Part shown: positions 33,349-45,459 of the stretch, piece by piece | How positions within the stretch are numbered: the first letter of the stretch is position 1 | Layout of the letters: each line of letters opens with the position of its first letter | Origin: Piezodorus guildinii | Taxonomy: Eukaryota; Arthropoda; Insecta; Hemiptera; Pentatomidae | NCBI GenBank assembly: GCA_023052935.1 | Contig: CM041297.1 | Location: 103,260,563-103,324,562 of the forward strand | Length of the DNA: 64,000 nucleotides | Direction of reading: 5' to 3' | Notes under the pieces: generated by a model | The model's input: only the letters and a program-made list of their open reading frames with translations | What the model was told of the DNA's origin: nothing | Database searches by the model: none | Made by a program: the position numbers and the translations under genes

Positions 33349-33561
33349 ATTTTTTTTGTTCACCCCTACCTCGCCTTTGTAGACTATACGGTGGGGTTCT
33401 GGGCCAGGGGGATGAGAGCGAGGGATTAATGCCGAGACAAAATCCCCCGCAGCGAGTTTCGAACTCATAATTATTTTAAACTCTTTTAAATTCTATTATC
33501 CGGTTGCTCGCAAAGAACGGATTGCCCACGTGCGTTAACCAACTGGGCTACCCCGCCTCCT
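33349..33561 (-). mobile_element. SINE3, tRNA-derived, with near-perfect TSDs
   Basis: The minus strand starts GGCGGGGTAGCCCAGTTGG (A box) and has GAGTTCGAAACTC (B box) about 90 bp later, a longer spacing than in a tRNA, with an AT-rich insert between. The body is short and GC-rich and ends in an A-rich tail (T-run at 33350-33358). Flanks GCTATTATTGTACT (33335-33348) and GCTATTTTTGTACT (33562-33575) match at 13 of 14 positions. Single copy in this window. Confidence 0.75.
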
Positions 33562-33811
33562 GCTATTTTTGTACTTTTAATGTGTTACTATTAGATTATA
33601 CTATTATTATTATTAAAAAAATATTTCTTTGCGGTTTCTTTTATGTTTTGCTTATGTGAGTTAGAATATGGTAAGTATATCGGCAGATAATTTCTTTAAT
33701 TCTATCTCTCTGGTAATAGAATGTTTTTTTGCGGTTTTTTAGCCTCTACCAAAAAAAACATCTAATCAGCAATGCAAATGTTATAAGTAAAGATTTATAT
33801 TTATTATTAGC
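33562..33811. other. Nothing recognised beyond the SINE3 TSD
   Basis: AT-rich. Confidence 0.35.
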
Positions 33812-33872
33812 TCATCTACTTGTTGTACTATGTACAATTGTAAATATCAATAAAAGAATTATAAAAAAAAAA
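33812..33872 (+). mobile_element. J2 LINE 3' end (severely 5'-truncated)
   Basis: ATCTACTTGTTGTACTATG, ACAATTGTAAATATCAATA, AAAG and an A-run match the J2 terminus. Confidence 0.65.
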
Positions 33873-35421
33873 ATATATTATATTCAGATTTTACTGTGTA
33901 AAAACGTTTAAAGATCTATCCTAGTAGCGAAAACATAATAATTTCATTATTTTTTTCATTATTTCCTTCCAGACTTCACTCTTACTCCAACCTAGGAGGT
34001 CCCACTATAACGCATTGCCCAGAGCCTTCGTTGGTCAAGATCTTCTAATCCAAGTGGTTAGAGATATTCAAGTTATTTTTATTACATCCTATTCATTGCT
34101 CCCTTTTTAAAAGGATGTTAAGAGTTTAAAGACTCATCCGGAAGCAGTAAAAGGCATTGGATTGACCTTGGATGATAAGTGACCAACTAGACTAACTCTA
34201 GCTGTGTTTTACCTTTTAAATTCCTGATGTTATCTACACATTGAACAAAAAAAACTGAGCGTATATTTATAAATCTTAGGAAGCTCGTAATTAACTTTGA
34301 AAACATAACTGCTAATTGCAGAATACAATACAATACTACAGTGGTTTCCAAAACTAGATCCGTGGAACCCTCTGGGAGGGTAAGCGAGATGTCATTGAGA
34401 ATTTTGCGGTAAAGTATTGCTATTAATAAATATCGGACATGCTCTACACAGACAAATTCTCCATTCTAACTATAAGTGATATAATTAATTGTGATCAGGT
34501 GACTGCTACTGTACAATCACAACCCTAAAATATGTCATTTTCTTACATTTTGTAAAAAATGAGCTTAAAGGATAGATTTATCGCATAAGATAATGAACAA
34601 GCAATATTTCATTTCTTCATGAGTGTTTGAAGAAATACTTATCTCGTATAAGTTTTTAATTTTGATAATTCAATGTCTCGTGGATTGATGTTAAAAGTCT
34701 AGTTCTTGAACTGTACGTTATAGGGTGTATTCCACCGAAAATCTAAAGATATATCTAATGTTTAGGATTTCGATTTTTAGAATTTAGGACTGAAAGGCTT
34801 CGGAAAATTTTCTGTTGGGGACCACTGCAATACTAAGTTCGGTATTAATCCGTACTTCCTTTTTCTTGATATTCAATAAAACATATTTCGGATATTAGAG
34901 TAGCTAACATTCATATAAGGTATGAATTTACCTAAACATGAGGAGATCTTCCTTATTTATGTTCCTCTGACTGTTGAATTTTTTTTTTCTTTAGTGGTAA
35001 TGTCCTTTTTCATTATAGTCGAATGTAAATATCTACATACACTTAGAAAACAAACCTCCCACTTGATGTTTCCCAAAGGAGTCCTTTGTCGCGAAGAAAA
35101 CGCACGGTGGCCATTAAGGAACTTAATGGTCGGAGCAGACCCGCCGTGAAATAGTCCCAGATGCGATCGAACTGGAGTTGGCTGATGGCCTTCTCCCAGG
35201 GCGGTGCTTGAGACCTCGGTGACGGGTATTAATTGCCCTTGTAAATAAAAACTAGGGGGTTGGTTTGGCTAGAAGGTCGTCCCAGGTCTGTCTAGGTTAG
35301 GTTTTCTATGAAGTTATAGTCTAGGAAGAATTATAACGTGGATATTAAGTAATTTGAAAGTGAAATAAATAAGTTTTTGGAAGTAAAATCAGTTGCTATC
35401 ACCCAACTGCTTTTTATTCTG

Positions 35422-35424
<3 letters not shown>
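33873..35424. other. AT-rich sequence with a GC-richer patch
   Basis: At 35035-35235 a GC-richer patch reads on the minus strand as QLQFDRIWDYFTAGLLRP and VRFLRDKGLL, vaguely like a LINE C-terminal tail, but this is weak. The rest holds nothing recognised. Confidence 0.3.
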
Positions 35425-35481
<57 letters not shown>

Positions 35482-35507
35482 TATAAATATATATAAAAAA
35501 AAATAAA

Positions 35508-35538
<31 letters not shown>
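35425..35538. repeat. (TA)n followed by poly(A)
   Basis: Interrupted TA run (35425-35494) then an A-rich run to 35538, directly abutting a SINE1. Confidence 0.85.
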
Positions 35539-35540
<2 letters not shown>

Positions 35541-35793
35541 TGGTGTAGTAGATAACATAACAGCCCAAGGTCATAGGTTAAACACGGTAGATAGCCTTAT
35601 ATTTTTTTAAAGGATGTAAGAATTCCTTGGTTCTGCTGTTCGGAGTGGACGTAAAATGGTGGTCCCGACTTTGCGATTTCCGGTACCCGTAAAATATCCC
35701 TATGCTAATTAACCCAGAATAAGCAAAAATTTAGGAATCTCACTGTAGCATCGTCTGATTAGCCAACAGTACCATAAAGTGACTTTAATTGAT
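35539..35793 (+). mobile_element. SINE1 copy (diverged)
   Basis: Head GTAGATAACATAACAGCCC and a mutated B box (TAGGTTAAACAC), then the body (ATGGTGGTCCCGACTTTGCG, CACTGTAGCATCGTCTGATT). The A-rich tail is mostly lost. Confidence 0.7.
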
Positions 35794-36324
35794 AACATTT
35801 TTTAAAATTTTATAAACAGATAATTATAAAAAAACAAAACAATATAAATAAAATGTCACAACCATTAATAATGTTACTTTTAATAAACGAACAAGGCAAA
35901 GCTATCATCACTCGTGATAGATATGGCCAAACATTGGCTGGCTACGAGGACAGACCCCGCATTGTTTGGTCCTCTGTTGTATTGGGAGCCGCAGGCTATT
36001 AGGGCATTGGATACGGGCGAGCAGCCAATATATGTCCCTCTTCTAGTCTTCGGAATGGCCTGATATATCGTCGAATTAGTAGGTTACTGAACCCTGGATA
36101 ATCGTCTGGGAACGACAGCTGTACACTTAAAAGTTAAAGAGCCGGTGTAGGAGTTAATCCTATAAACAAGGTACTTAATGGTGATAAACAGTGACAAAAA
36201 AAAAAAATCTGGTGGGGCATCACGCATCTTTTACTTACTATTTAGCAGCTTATTACTGTTTTCTTACCAACTGTAAATACATTTTAAGTTAACAATTAGT
36301 CAATGCATTTAAGCAACAAACAAC
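35794..36324. other. Mixed sequence, nothing recognised
   Basis: A GC-richer piece at 35900-36130 has a short plus frame (GYEDRPRIVWSSVVLG) that I cannot assign. Confidence 0.3.
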
Positions 36325-36548
36325 TGTTTATTTGTTTAATATTTTAACGTCACTTTATTCTACTTGGCTAATCGGATGATGCTAAATTTTTATGTGACTT
36401 GGGACCACCATTTTACGTCACTTCTTAAGGTGTCGTAACCAAAGATTTTTTAATATCTTAAAACAATCCTATAGCCGTCTGCGGGTTTGGCCGGGAACTT
36501 GAGCATAAAAGGTTGTTATGCTAGCCACTAAATTTTAAATGACCCTCT
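36325..36548 (-). mobile_element. SINE1 copy with internal deletion
   Basis: Reversed tail and body (TTTTAACGTCACTTTATTC, CTTGGGACCACCATTTTACG) and reversed head ending GTTGTTATGCTAGCCAC. The AGGTTTAATTAGGATAGGG segment is absent, an internal deletion of about 60 bp. Confidence 0.65.
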
Positions 36549-38639
36549 GCCTCTCTAAATCTACTTTAATATCTGCTTACTTTGTAGATAGTTAATGCAC
36601 CTGGATATTTTTAAATTTTCTATAACCCATGTTTTTTTTTGATCTGCCAAAGAATTAAATATGTTTTAGCAAAGGAATAAATTAATTTCTGACATAAATT
36701 ATAATTTCATTAATCCGGATTCTTGTTTTATCTGCATTCCAGGTGTCGATTTTCCAAATTATTCCAACCCTTTGAAAGTAAATGAAAATCATTGCATAAA
36801 CAGTTAAAGGAAAATTTTTTAATGTCGAATACTAAAAATAAATTGCAGTAACTCTGTGGTTTCCTGGCGGTCCACGTAACGGTTAATTAATTAACAGGGC
36901 GAGGTATCTGTCCCAGCCGGCAGCAGATGTTTGCCCGGTCCCACCTTTTTTTTTTATTGGCAGTATTCGTTAGTTTTTTGTACACTATTCTCCTCTCCAG
37001 ATGGTATTTGGCTTTATACTGTGGCTTTAAACGAAAATATAGGATTACCTTGTTTGGCCTAAGGTGTAAAAATTAATTATCCTATTATAAAAAGGTCATT
37101 CAACTTTGTTTTCTCTTTATAATTTTTCAAGACGATGCATTTTATGCTCTTATGGAATACTGAATGTAATTGTTTTGATAATTTAAAACTAATCTATACT
37201 AAAATTTAATTTTGATAAAATAAAAAACAATAAATATAGTTATCACATTAGGGACCTGCCAACCAATAATATTCTGGATTCTAATAAAAGATACCTTAAT
37301 ACAAATTTCGACAGTGGTAGTCTTAAAAATGACAGAAAATATCAAATCTCATACATCCACACGACATAGTGTGCTGCATCTCACACTACAGTTTTTAAAA
37401 TACTATTTAAACAGAAAAAAAAAAAGAAACTAAATTGTCTTTAGTATTACATTTAACTTTTTTAAAATATACTTTTGTTTCGGATCATGTGATATGTTAC
37501 ATTAATTTTTAATACTTGTCGAGATATTACCTTTACTAAATATATATATATATATACTTATATAAATCATACAATTATTTTAACACAAATGATAGGAGTT
37601 ATATATTTAAATTATATTAATGTTTACAAAAAAAATTAAAGATAAATAATGATAATAAAATCGGATAATAAACGAAAGAGTAATTATTGTTTACTTTAAT
37701 GTTTATATTTAATAAGAGCAAGTAGTGTTTGTATTATTTGATTTACAATGTATATTGAGGTGATAGACGGTAGTAACTATTAATGGAAATAATAGTAATC
37801 TAATTAAATTTTTACTGTTCTGTATTATAAATAGTTCTAATCGACTATACATAATATATTCACTCTATTAATTATGCACATAGTTCTATATGTCACAACT
37901 GAGCGAACTTGGTTTTTATGACATCCTGACTATTACATAATACTTTCTTTGTTGGTTTGTTCTGTAAAATAGTTTAAAAAAATTATTACTATTACTATTA
38001 TTGTTTTTTTTTATTCGCAAATGCGTTGCTGCTCATCCAGCGAATGTAGGGTATTATTTTTCCTCTTGATCAGCGTCCTGAATTTTCAATTTAAAAGATC
38101 TCTCGGCCATCGTCTTTTGTGTCTTCTTTGAGTCTGCCCTGGTTACAGATTAAGTTGTGAAAAAAACTTTGTGATGTGGTAAAACCTAAGTTAAGTGAAA
38201 AATGTTTAACATAATCTCGTTTTTAATGAATTACGAGTTTGCCCTAATATAATTTTCCCACCACTTGATAGATATGTTTTAAAATAATTTTGGATTTTTT
38301 GTAATTTGTTTTGTTCATTTATCATCATCATACTATTCAATTTATGTAATCATCAGTGTTATATGGTGAAAATTTCCAATCTCATTAATTTTTCACTAAG
38401 ACTATTTCACTAAAGGCAGAGTTCTTGGTAATGCGAATAAAAAAAAATAAAATAAAATAGGAATAATAATAGGGCATACTTAGGAAATTGTATGTATTGA
38501 ATAAAGATTGCAGGAATCTAAGTACAATTTTACACGTTCAGTTAACTAGAACATAATCATAGATCTGTCAAACTTAATTTTAGCTTTGACCGAATGATTT
38601 GTAATGGAATGACCTAATAACGAGTTAAAAGTACCTGAA
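36549..38639. other. AT-rich sequence with a GC-richer patch
   Basis: A GC-richer patch at 36855-36945 and a segment at 38010-38150 lack frames. A short (TA)n lies at 37541-37556. Nothing else recognised. Confidence 0.35.
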
Positions 38640-38900
38640 TTACAATTCTCACGGCAAATCGGTGTCACTACCAGCCTGTTAGCCAATTCCACCTAGGAAA
38701 GAAGCAGTAAATTCGGTCCAGTTTGGCAAATGGCCGAGTGTTGTAGACTGCAACCTCCACTCATGAATTATTCAGCTAATTATACGAGATACGATAATGG
38801 ATGAGCCCGGTCAGCTTATCCGATTACTGTCTTACTGATGGATAAATTGCTCAACTGGGTCTACGTGCTTTTGAAAAATGTATTAGCCGGGCCGCCTCTT
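38640..38900. other. GC-richer, ORF-poor segment
   Basis: Stands out from AT-rich flanks on both sides, has no frame and no relative in the window. Candidate conserved noncoding element. Confidence 0.3.
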
Positions 38901-39189
38901 CGGCATTAAAAATGTAGGATAAAAGCAGACTTTTAGTTAGCATATGGACGATGTGGAAGTTACAACTTCAGAATGTTATTATATTTCTGTATAATAGCAT
39001 ACTGTCCTTTTTACATTTATAACACAACGTAAACTGAGAACTTCAATACCTTGGAGTTCAATAACTTGTAATCGGAGAATGGCATGCGGGTATCTAATAA
39101 GGTACAATCGAGTCCGCTGATTATATAATGATAGAATAGAAAAATTAAAATACCATTTACTATATTCATTCATTTAAGAGATGGTTTTG
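38901..39189. other. Nothing recognised
   Basis: AT-rich. Confidence 0.35.
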
Positions 39190-39419
39190 TCGGAATATTA
39201 TTTATTATGTTAATTCAGTTGGGAGGCGGCCCTAGGGTATGGAGACCCTCCTGGAGCAGATCCAGCCTCTATAAAGTGGGAACCCAAAGTTGGGAATCAA
39301 TCCTGGCGGTAAGCGTGATCAAGGCCTTATCACCTCATTGCACGGCCGTTGGCCTAGAAACAGTACGAATCTCTATATGTACTAAGCCCAAGACCCTTCA
39401 TAGTGGTAGTTATTTTTTA
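39190..39419 (+). mobile_element. SINE2 copy, 5'-truncated (head lost)
   Basis: Body only: AATATTATTTATTATGTTAA, GCCTCTATAAAGTGGG, TTGCACGGCCGTTGGCCTAG and AGCCCAAGACCCTTCAT, ending T-rich. No A or B box, so it would not be transcribed from its own promoter. Confidence 0.75.
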
Positions 39420-39659
39420 TTTCGATATATCGACCCCTGTGTTGGAAAAATTAGGGCGTGTACAGTCTTAATTAAAAGTGGACACTCTTAAGTGGAAGAA
39501 AATCCCCTTCTTAAGCGGTACAAGTCTTTTTTTATTAGAGTTAGTTGTTAACATTAATTTAATAATGAATAATAATAATGAAAGTTTACCTCCTTATTCA
39601 TAAGAAAGTAAACTAGGTAAAAGGAAAAAAAAAAGTATCCTAGTTTTCCTGCTTCGGTT

Positions 39660-39870
39660 ATGTTGTTAATTTAGCGTCCATTATGCTATTTTAGCTAAAT
39701 CGGACTACTCTACATTAGGAGTACTAAATTTTGCCCATTCAGGTTTAATTCGGACAGCGATCTTCAAGGATTATCTGACATCGCAAAGACTCGGGACCAC
39801 CATTTTACTTCCACTCTAAAAGACGGCGTTACCAAGAAATTCTTTAGCCATTCACAGGTTTTCTCTGCTT
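39660..39870 (-). mobile_element. SINE1 copy (diverged, head lost)
   Basis: Reversed body: TTTAGCGTCCATTATGC, CAGGTTTAATTCGGA and GGGACCACCATTTTACTTCC. Confidence 0.6.
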
Positions 39871-39892
39871 AAGTTATTCAAAACTGTTTATG

Positions 39893-40170
39893 CGGAGTCA
39901 CCTTTGGTTCAGTAGCATTATAGCTATCTAATTTCAAGATCGTGGGTTCTAACCCCATATGGCCCTGTGATTTGTCAAAGGTAGTAAGAAATCCTTTGTT
40001 CTGCTTGACGTAATATGGTGGTCCCGAGCCTAATCGATGTAAGGTACTAAAGATCAAAGATCAAAGGTACTGAAGGTAAAAGATTCCATCTTGATTGAAG
40101 CTGGATAGGCAAAATTTAGGACCCCCACTGTAGCCAGAGTAGAATTTTAAGAATTTTGAAGTGACGTAAT
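39893..40170 (+). mobile_element. SINE1 copy (diverged)
   Basis: Head with B box GGGTTCTAACCCC, body ATATGGTGGTCCCGAGCC and GGATAGGCAAAATTTAGGAC. A short local duplication (AAAGATCAAAGATCAAAGG near 40052) is specific to this copy. It lies back to back with the minus copy before it. Confidence 0.65.
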
Positions 40171-40994
40171 TTTAAGAAATTAACCGGTCTTATTCCAGAA
40201 TTTTATTGTGTATGCGTTTTATATATAAACGCATGTTTTAATATATAAAACAGAAAAAAAAAATCTCTTCTAATTTGGGACAAAAATATATTTGTATGAT
40301 TTTTATTGTTCGTGGATATTAATGAAATGTTCAAATTTAATTTTGATAGCTTGAAAATTGTTGTGATTCATTCTTTCATGATGTTTAGATAACGTGCGTA
40401 AATATAAATGCACACTATAGAGGAACCATGTTGATTCGAAGAGAAATTAAAATTGGATTTGGATGAAGGTGAAGGTGCAGTTCAATATAAAGTATTAACT
40501 TTATTAAAAGTTGTTGAACCATAATATCGAAAATCGTATTAAAGGTAAAATTAACTACAGTTTTTTTTATTTAATTTACTGCGTGTGTTATAAAAGCCAC
40601 CGTAATAAAAAGTTTCAAGGTTTTATCGCTCATGTTTTATATGTACATATATGATCTAAAAATAATTCCGTTCTCGCTACAGTGAAATAAAGGCGGTTCC
40701 ACGAAGCTTGTAACTGACTAACCAGTTACCCGATTGCTCTGTTTTCAAGAATTCTTCATAGAAAAGATTATGAAGAATCGATAGTGTATTATTTATTATT
40801 GTCCTTTATCAGGCTGGTGATGGGTTGATGCAATAAGATAAAATAGCGTGTTGTGTATCGTTCGCGCCTACACATAGAGATAGACTTTATTAGATTAAAA
40901 TTATCGTAAAGGAAGTGGTTTATGTTTCTATGCAATTTTAAAAAATATCCCATGGTACTCATTTTACTTTTTACATAATCTAACTAATCCTTTA

Positions 40995-41056
<62 letters not shown>

Positions 41057-41526
41057 AAATATTTAAAAAATACATCATGACGGGAATGATTAAATGAGAG
41101 CAATCCTTTTTATGCCCGAATGCTTTTTAAGGTGCTATCTATACAAGGTGTGCTGTATGTGGTTTTAACATTAGGTAATTTGCCCTTATTGCTAAAAATT
41201 AATTAATTACAATTAATACTTTATAAATAATTAAAAGATAAATATGTCTATGTTAAACATGGGACCAAATTATTTTTATTCGAATATAGAAAGTACTTTG
41301 TTTTTATCATATCATTTACGGTAGGATTTGTGCATCGCTAATTTCTGGATTTAACAATTGACTAAATTTAAAAAATCTTTAAAAGCTTTAGGATTAGGTA
41401 ACGAAAAAAAATACTCATATAAATAACTGAAGGATAATGTAAACAAACTCATACTGTAACCTCTGTATTGCGCGATAACCTGTATAATGAATAAACGTTA
41501 ACAACTTGTAAAACGAACGTATGTGC
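40171..41526. other. AT-rich sequence with (TA)n
   Basis: Contains a small hairpin ATGCGTTT/AAACGCAT (40212-40234) and a (TA)n run at 41000-41047. No gene. Confidence 0.4.
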
Positions 41527-41786
41527 CACATGTGATGTAGTAGCTTACTACATTTTATGCCCATGATCGTGGGTTCAAACCTGCCCAAACGGAGTAAAAA
41601 ATCCTTAGTTTTGTTCTCGATTGGGGTAGACGTCAAATGGTGCTCCCAAGCCTATGCGATGTCAAGTACTCATGGATTTCTATCCTAATTTGGCCTTGAA
41701 AGGAACAATTTAGGACTCCCATTGTTGCACAGATTAGCCACAGTACTATAAAGTGACATTGAATGAATAAACATAAACAAACAAAC
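41527..41786 (+). mobile_element. SINE1 copy (diverged)
   Basis: B box GGGTTCAAACCTGCC, body AGTAAAAAATCCTTAGTTTT, and an AATAAACATAAACAAACAAA tail. Confidence 0.7.
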
Positions 41787-42452
41787 GAATGGATGTACAT
41801 TAAATAGAATATTTTTGAGCCCTCCCTACCTGTTTTGTGTTAGAACTTTGCTAAATTTATTTTTTTAAATTTCTGGTGTCATTGTTTTTTTAAAGTTATT
41901 AAATAAATAATATATGTAAATACTGTGATTATTATTTCTTATTACATTCACATTACTTAATCATTTTGATAAGGTTGAGTTCCAAACTATTCAATACGTA
42001 GAGGTCAACAAAAAATTGTGTGAACCTCAATATATTGAATTTTATAAGGAATGTTTTTTTAAACCTTTTAATTTCTGCAATATATTATTTATATATTTTT
42101 TCTGATAAAAATTACTGACATAACAAGCTTTACATACTGAAGGATATGATTTCATTATATTTTTTTTTTTTTATAATCCAGCACTACAATGCAAACTATT
42201 TTGTAATTCGTATCAGTTTATATCTTATGTAATACTGAGTCACGTGTATTTTTAAATTTTACTTAACCACCTGTGATATGGGAAGTGTGGTAATAGGTCA
42301 ACCAACGTTATAACGATATTTAATTTAATTAAGCGGTTTTAAATCTTCTGCGGTCGCTGGTTAAGCTTTCAACTATCTCGTCCTGTCATAATAAATTGTT
42401 TGTTTTTTTAAGGTTCAGAAAGTTTTCTAGAAAATTCAAAATTATTGGCAAT
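41787..42452. other. AT-rich sequence, nothing recognised
   Basis: No gene or repeat supported. Confidence 0.4.
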
Positions 42453-42824
42453 AATTGAGACGTTGATTTCCAAAAGGTACTATATCCATTCTAGGAAAAT
42501 CTCTCATTACTATATTATTAAACTAGCTAATTTGGGTCTTTTTGCCTTAAAATTTAGAATTATTTTTTTACTATAATAATAACATCATATTAAAGTTATG
42601 AAATGAATTTTTTTAGAATGATTTGTAACGAAAATAAATGCGTAATTAGTACTTTTAGAAAATGACCGCATTTCTAAATCGCGTTTTTTAAGCACTTGAG
42701 AATTCATTAGATAACATCAAATAGAATATTTAGATAAAACTAAATGATGATAATGCAAATATGTAAAAAAATCAATTTCGTAAAAAATGTCCTTTAGTAC
42801 CTTTTGGAAATCAACGTCTCAATT
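42453..42824. mobile_element. MITE-like element with 30-bp perfect terminal inverted repeats
   Basis: AATTGAGACGTTGATTTCCA...GGTACTA at 42453-42482 is the exact reverse complement of 42795-42824. About 312 bp of AT-rich noncoding DNA lies between. Because the outermost AATT is palindromic, it could be a 4-bp target duplication around a GAGACG-starting inverted repeat. No other flanking duplication is visible. A non-autonomous DNA transposon of unassigned superfamily. Confidence 0.7.
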
Positions 42825-43320
42825 GATCTATGTAAAACTAATTGTGATTCTAGCTAATTTCTACAAATATAAATAATGTCTATACTTCATTTTTCTATAA
42901 ATTAGATAGTTTTTTTCTCTTTTTAATAAATAAATAAATATATATATATATATAATAAAAATGTATATAGATACACTCGCAGACACAAACACACACGTAT
43001 ATATGAAGTTGAATATGCACTGCTGCAGCCATGACATGTCATTGCAACACGCAAACTATCTAAAATCATGCAATTACAAGTGTGGTATGGCATTGTGATT
43101 GCTAAGCGGACATCTCAGAATCCATGACCCAGAATGAGCATCCTGAATTAACTTAATTCCTTGAAGACGAGGATGGAGTCCTTGTAATATATGATAAAGC
43201 GAAAAATGCTGTCCACGCATATAAATTTATTTATTTCGTAAATTAAATATAATATTTGAGAGAAATTGGTTCAGGGTGCAGTCAATTTAACAAACGATTA
43301 AGCGTAAACTTAATTTATTG
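42825..43320. other. Nothing recognised
   Basis: AT-rich; a short (TA)n lies near 42941-42955. Confidence 0.35.
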
Positions 43321-43360
43321 GTGCCGACGTTTCGGCCTAAATTATAGGCCTTCTTCAAGG
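43321..43360 (-). repeat. Penelope-type stem-loop motif
   Basis: The minus strand reads TTGAAGA, a perfect 6-bp stem GGCCTA/TAGGCC with a 5-nt loop, then GAAACGTCGG. Same architecture as the Penelope copies at 60-64 kb but a different stem sequence, so probably another family. Confidence 0.5.
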
Positions 43361-45218
43361 TGGTTGTGTGAGCTGAGAAGGCGTCATTCGACCTGTAATT
43401 ATAATATTATTCATTTATTACTGAGCTAACAACTATGTATGGACCTACATTTTCACACGAAAACCCTTGCATTCTTCTGTTTTTACTAGGTCCTTTTGAT
43501 AGTTTTAATAATTTCTACTTGTTTTGGATCAACAAATAATAATAATACATAATTGCTGAGGATGTATAATTTACAAATTATTTTCCCGAGGTCCTGAAAA
43601 CTCTTGATTTTTAATATTTATCCGTTTTCATTAGAAACAGATATTTACGAATCATGACCTACTTTTGTTTTTAGAGCTCTAATTTGACAAAGTTATAAAT
43701 ATTTCTTTGATATTTTGATTTGATTCTCGTTTTGTATAACTCAGTTTACTGAAAAAAAAATGAGCTTAACTATATTTGGTTCTAGGCCATCATTCTAGGG
43801 AGGAGCGGCTGATATGGGAATTGCCCGAAGTCGGCGGTAGCCGGGGTCTAGGAAGTTTCCCAGGGTATTCCGGAGGGCCAAACCGATGGAGAGAACCCAG
43901 GGTGGGAGTAGGTAAACGCCTTTTGAACTTTTTCCAACAAAGGCATATTAATATTTACTTGTTTAATATTAAAATTACCTAATAATGAATCACCCCAGTG
44001 TCCTCGATATCCTGATGACTACTATTACCAGAAAGGCTCCTGATTATTTCTACCTAAGTTTCCAAAATCTGGTTTCACCCATGTCCATGTGTCTGCTAGA
44101 CAGTTTGTATCCTGTTAGAACAAACCTCAAGTTACTCCTGCTCTTTGATCAATATTTTCTAGTGTTTTTTATCTTCTCTTTGAGATACCATGTGCTAATG
44201 GACTTCTCCCGTTTTTTCTGATGAGCTTGACTTTTTTCCTCTCTCCCAGACTACTAAGCAAGCGGTCAAGAACCTATAAGCCATAGATAGTTGAGCCTAG
44301 AGGAGAGGTAGATAAGACCAAGAAGTAGCCGGAGTAACGGAACCCTATGCGGCCCCCATATAGGGGCTCAGATATGGCTGTGATTAACCCATTTCCATTT
44401 CCTTATACCCGTTTCTCTCTTCTTAAGGAACATCCTCTGGAGGAAGGAGGTTGTTCTACTAGAGGAGGTAACGAGGTTTTCAATGGTTAGCCAGGAAACT
44501 TTTATGAGTCCCACATGTTTGTAAAACAAGGCTATTAACATTTAAAATCTCTAATCATATCCTGAGAACTTCAATATCCTCTAATAAAATAGCTATAGAA
44601 AGTCTCTTTTGTAGAGATACAGTACAGAAACCATTAATTGTCCAGAACTTTAAACAGTCCCTTGCAAATGATATCAAGTTTAAAATCATTAAGAATATAT
44701 CGCTGTATATATTAAAAATATATTTTTAATAATTACTTACCGAACTCAGGAACTCATATTCAAATAAGCTTCCTATTAAAAAATCATTTATCAAGTGAAG
44801 GGAAAAGCCCGGTCCGGTGCTCCTTTAGCAGATTGTAAATATAGTATATAGTTATGATTGTGTGTATGATGTTATTTGTCAACTTTGTATTTATTTCAGT
44901 TATAGATAATTGTTAATTGTAATATTTAATTAAATTACAGGTAATTTAATTAATTTATTTTTTCTCGTTACACCCACTTTGAAGTACGTTGGATCAATCA
45001 CTGTTTGTGGCTATGTGATTTTCTGCCTACCCAGTATTTCTTCATCCTCTCAGATCTCATCCCCTCTCCTCGTCAGAAATAACAGTCGTTTGGTCTCAAC
45101 CCTGTCCTGAAACTTTTTCATTTTGCCCTTAAAAATATTCTTCGCAGATCCGTTCCTTAACATCTCTTCTGTTCTTCCGGTATAGTGGAGTTTATTATAG
45201 GCTGTTATAATTATAATT

Positions 45219-45222
<4 letters not shown>
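43361..45222. other. Mixed sequence, no assignable gene
   Basis: A GC-rich piece at 43776-43925 and another at 44285-44370 carry short frames I cannot assign. They may be remains of a retroelement. The rest is AT-rich. Confidence 0.3.
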
Positions 45223-45273
<51 letters not shown>

Positions 45274-45300
45274 TTTTATTTTATTTTTTTTTTTTTTTTA
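45223..45300. repeat. (AT)n followed by T-rich run
   Basis: About 24 AT units and then a T-rich run. Confidence 0.85.
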
Positions 45301-45414
45301 TATATATGATTTTATTTTCTATTTTTATGTAATTTAACTTTATCATTGTTTTCTGTAAATATTGTATGAATGTGGTCTCATATCACTATTGCTATGGTTC
45401 ATTTTGAAACAAAT

Positions 45415-45459
45415 TGTAATATATGTCAATAAAATATAAAAAAAAAAAAAAAAAAAAAT
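45415..45459 (+). repeat. Possible retrocopy 3' end (AATAAA then poly(A))
   Basis: ATTGTAATATATGTCAATAAAAT is followed by 19 A residues. It resembles the J2 terminus weakly and may mark the end of an unrecognised retrotransposed sequence. Confidence 0.4.

Noticed and set aside
43776..44221. Two consecutive plus frames as a gene
   Set aside because: No recognisable domain, no splice sites in phase, and composition changes abruptly between them. Left as unassigned repeat-like sequence.
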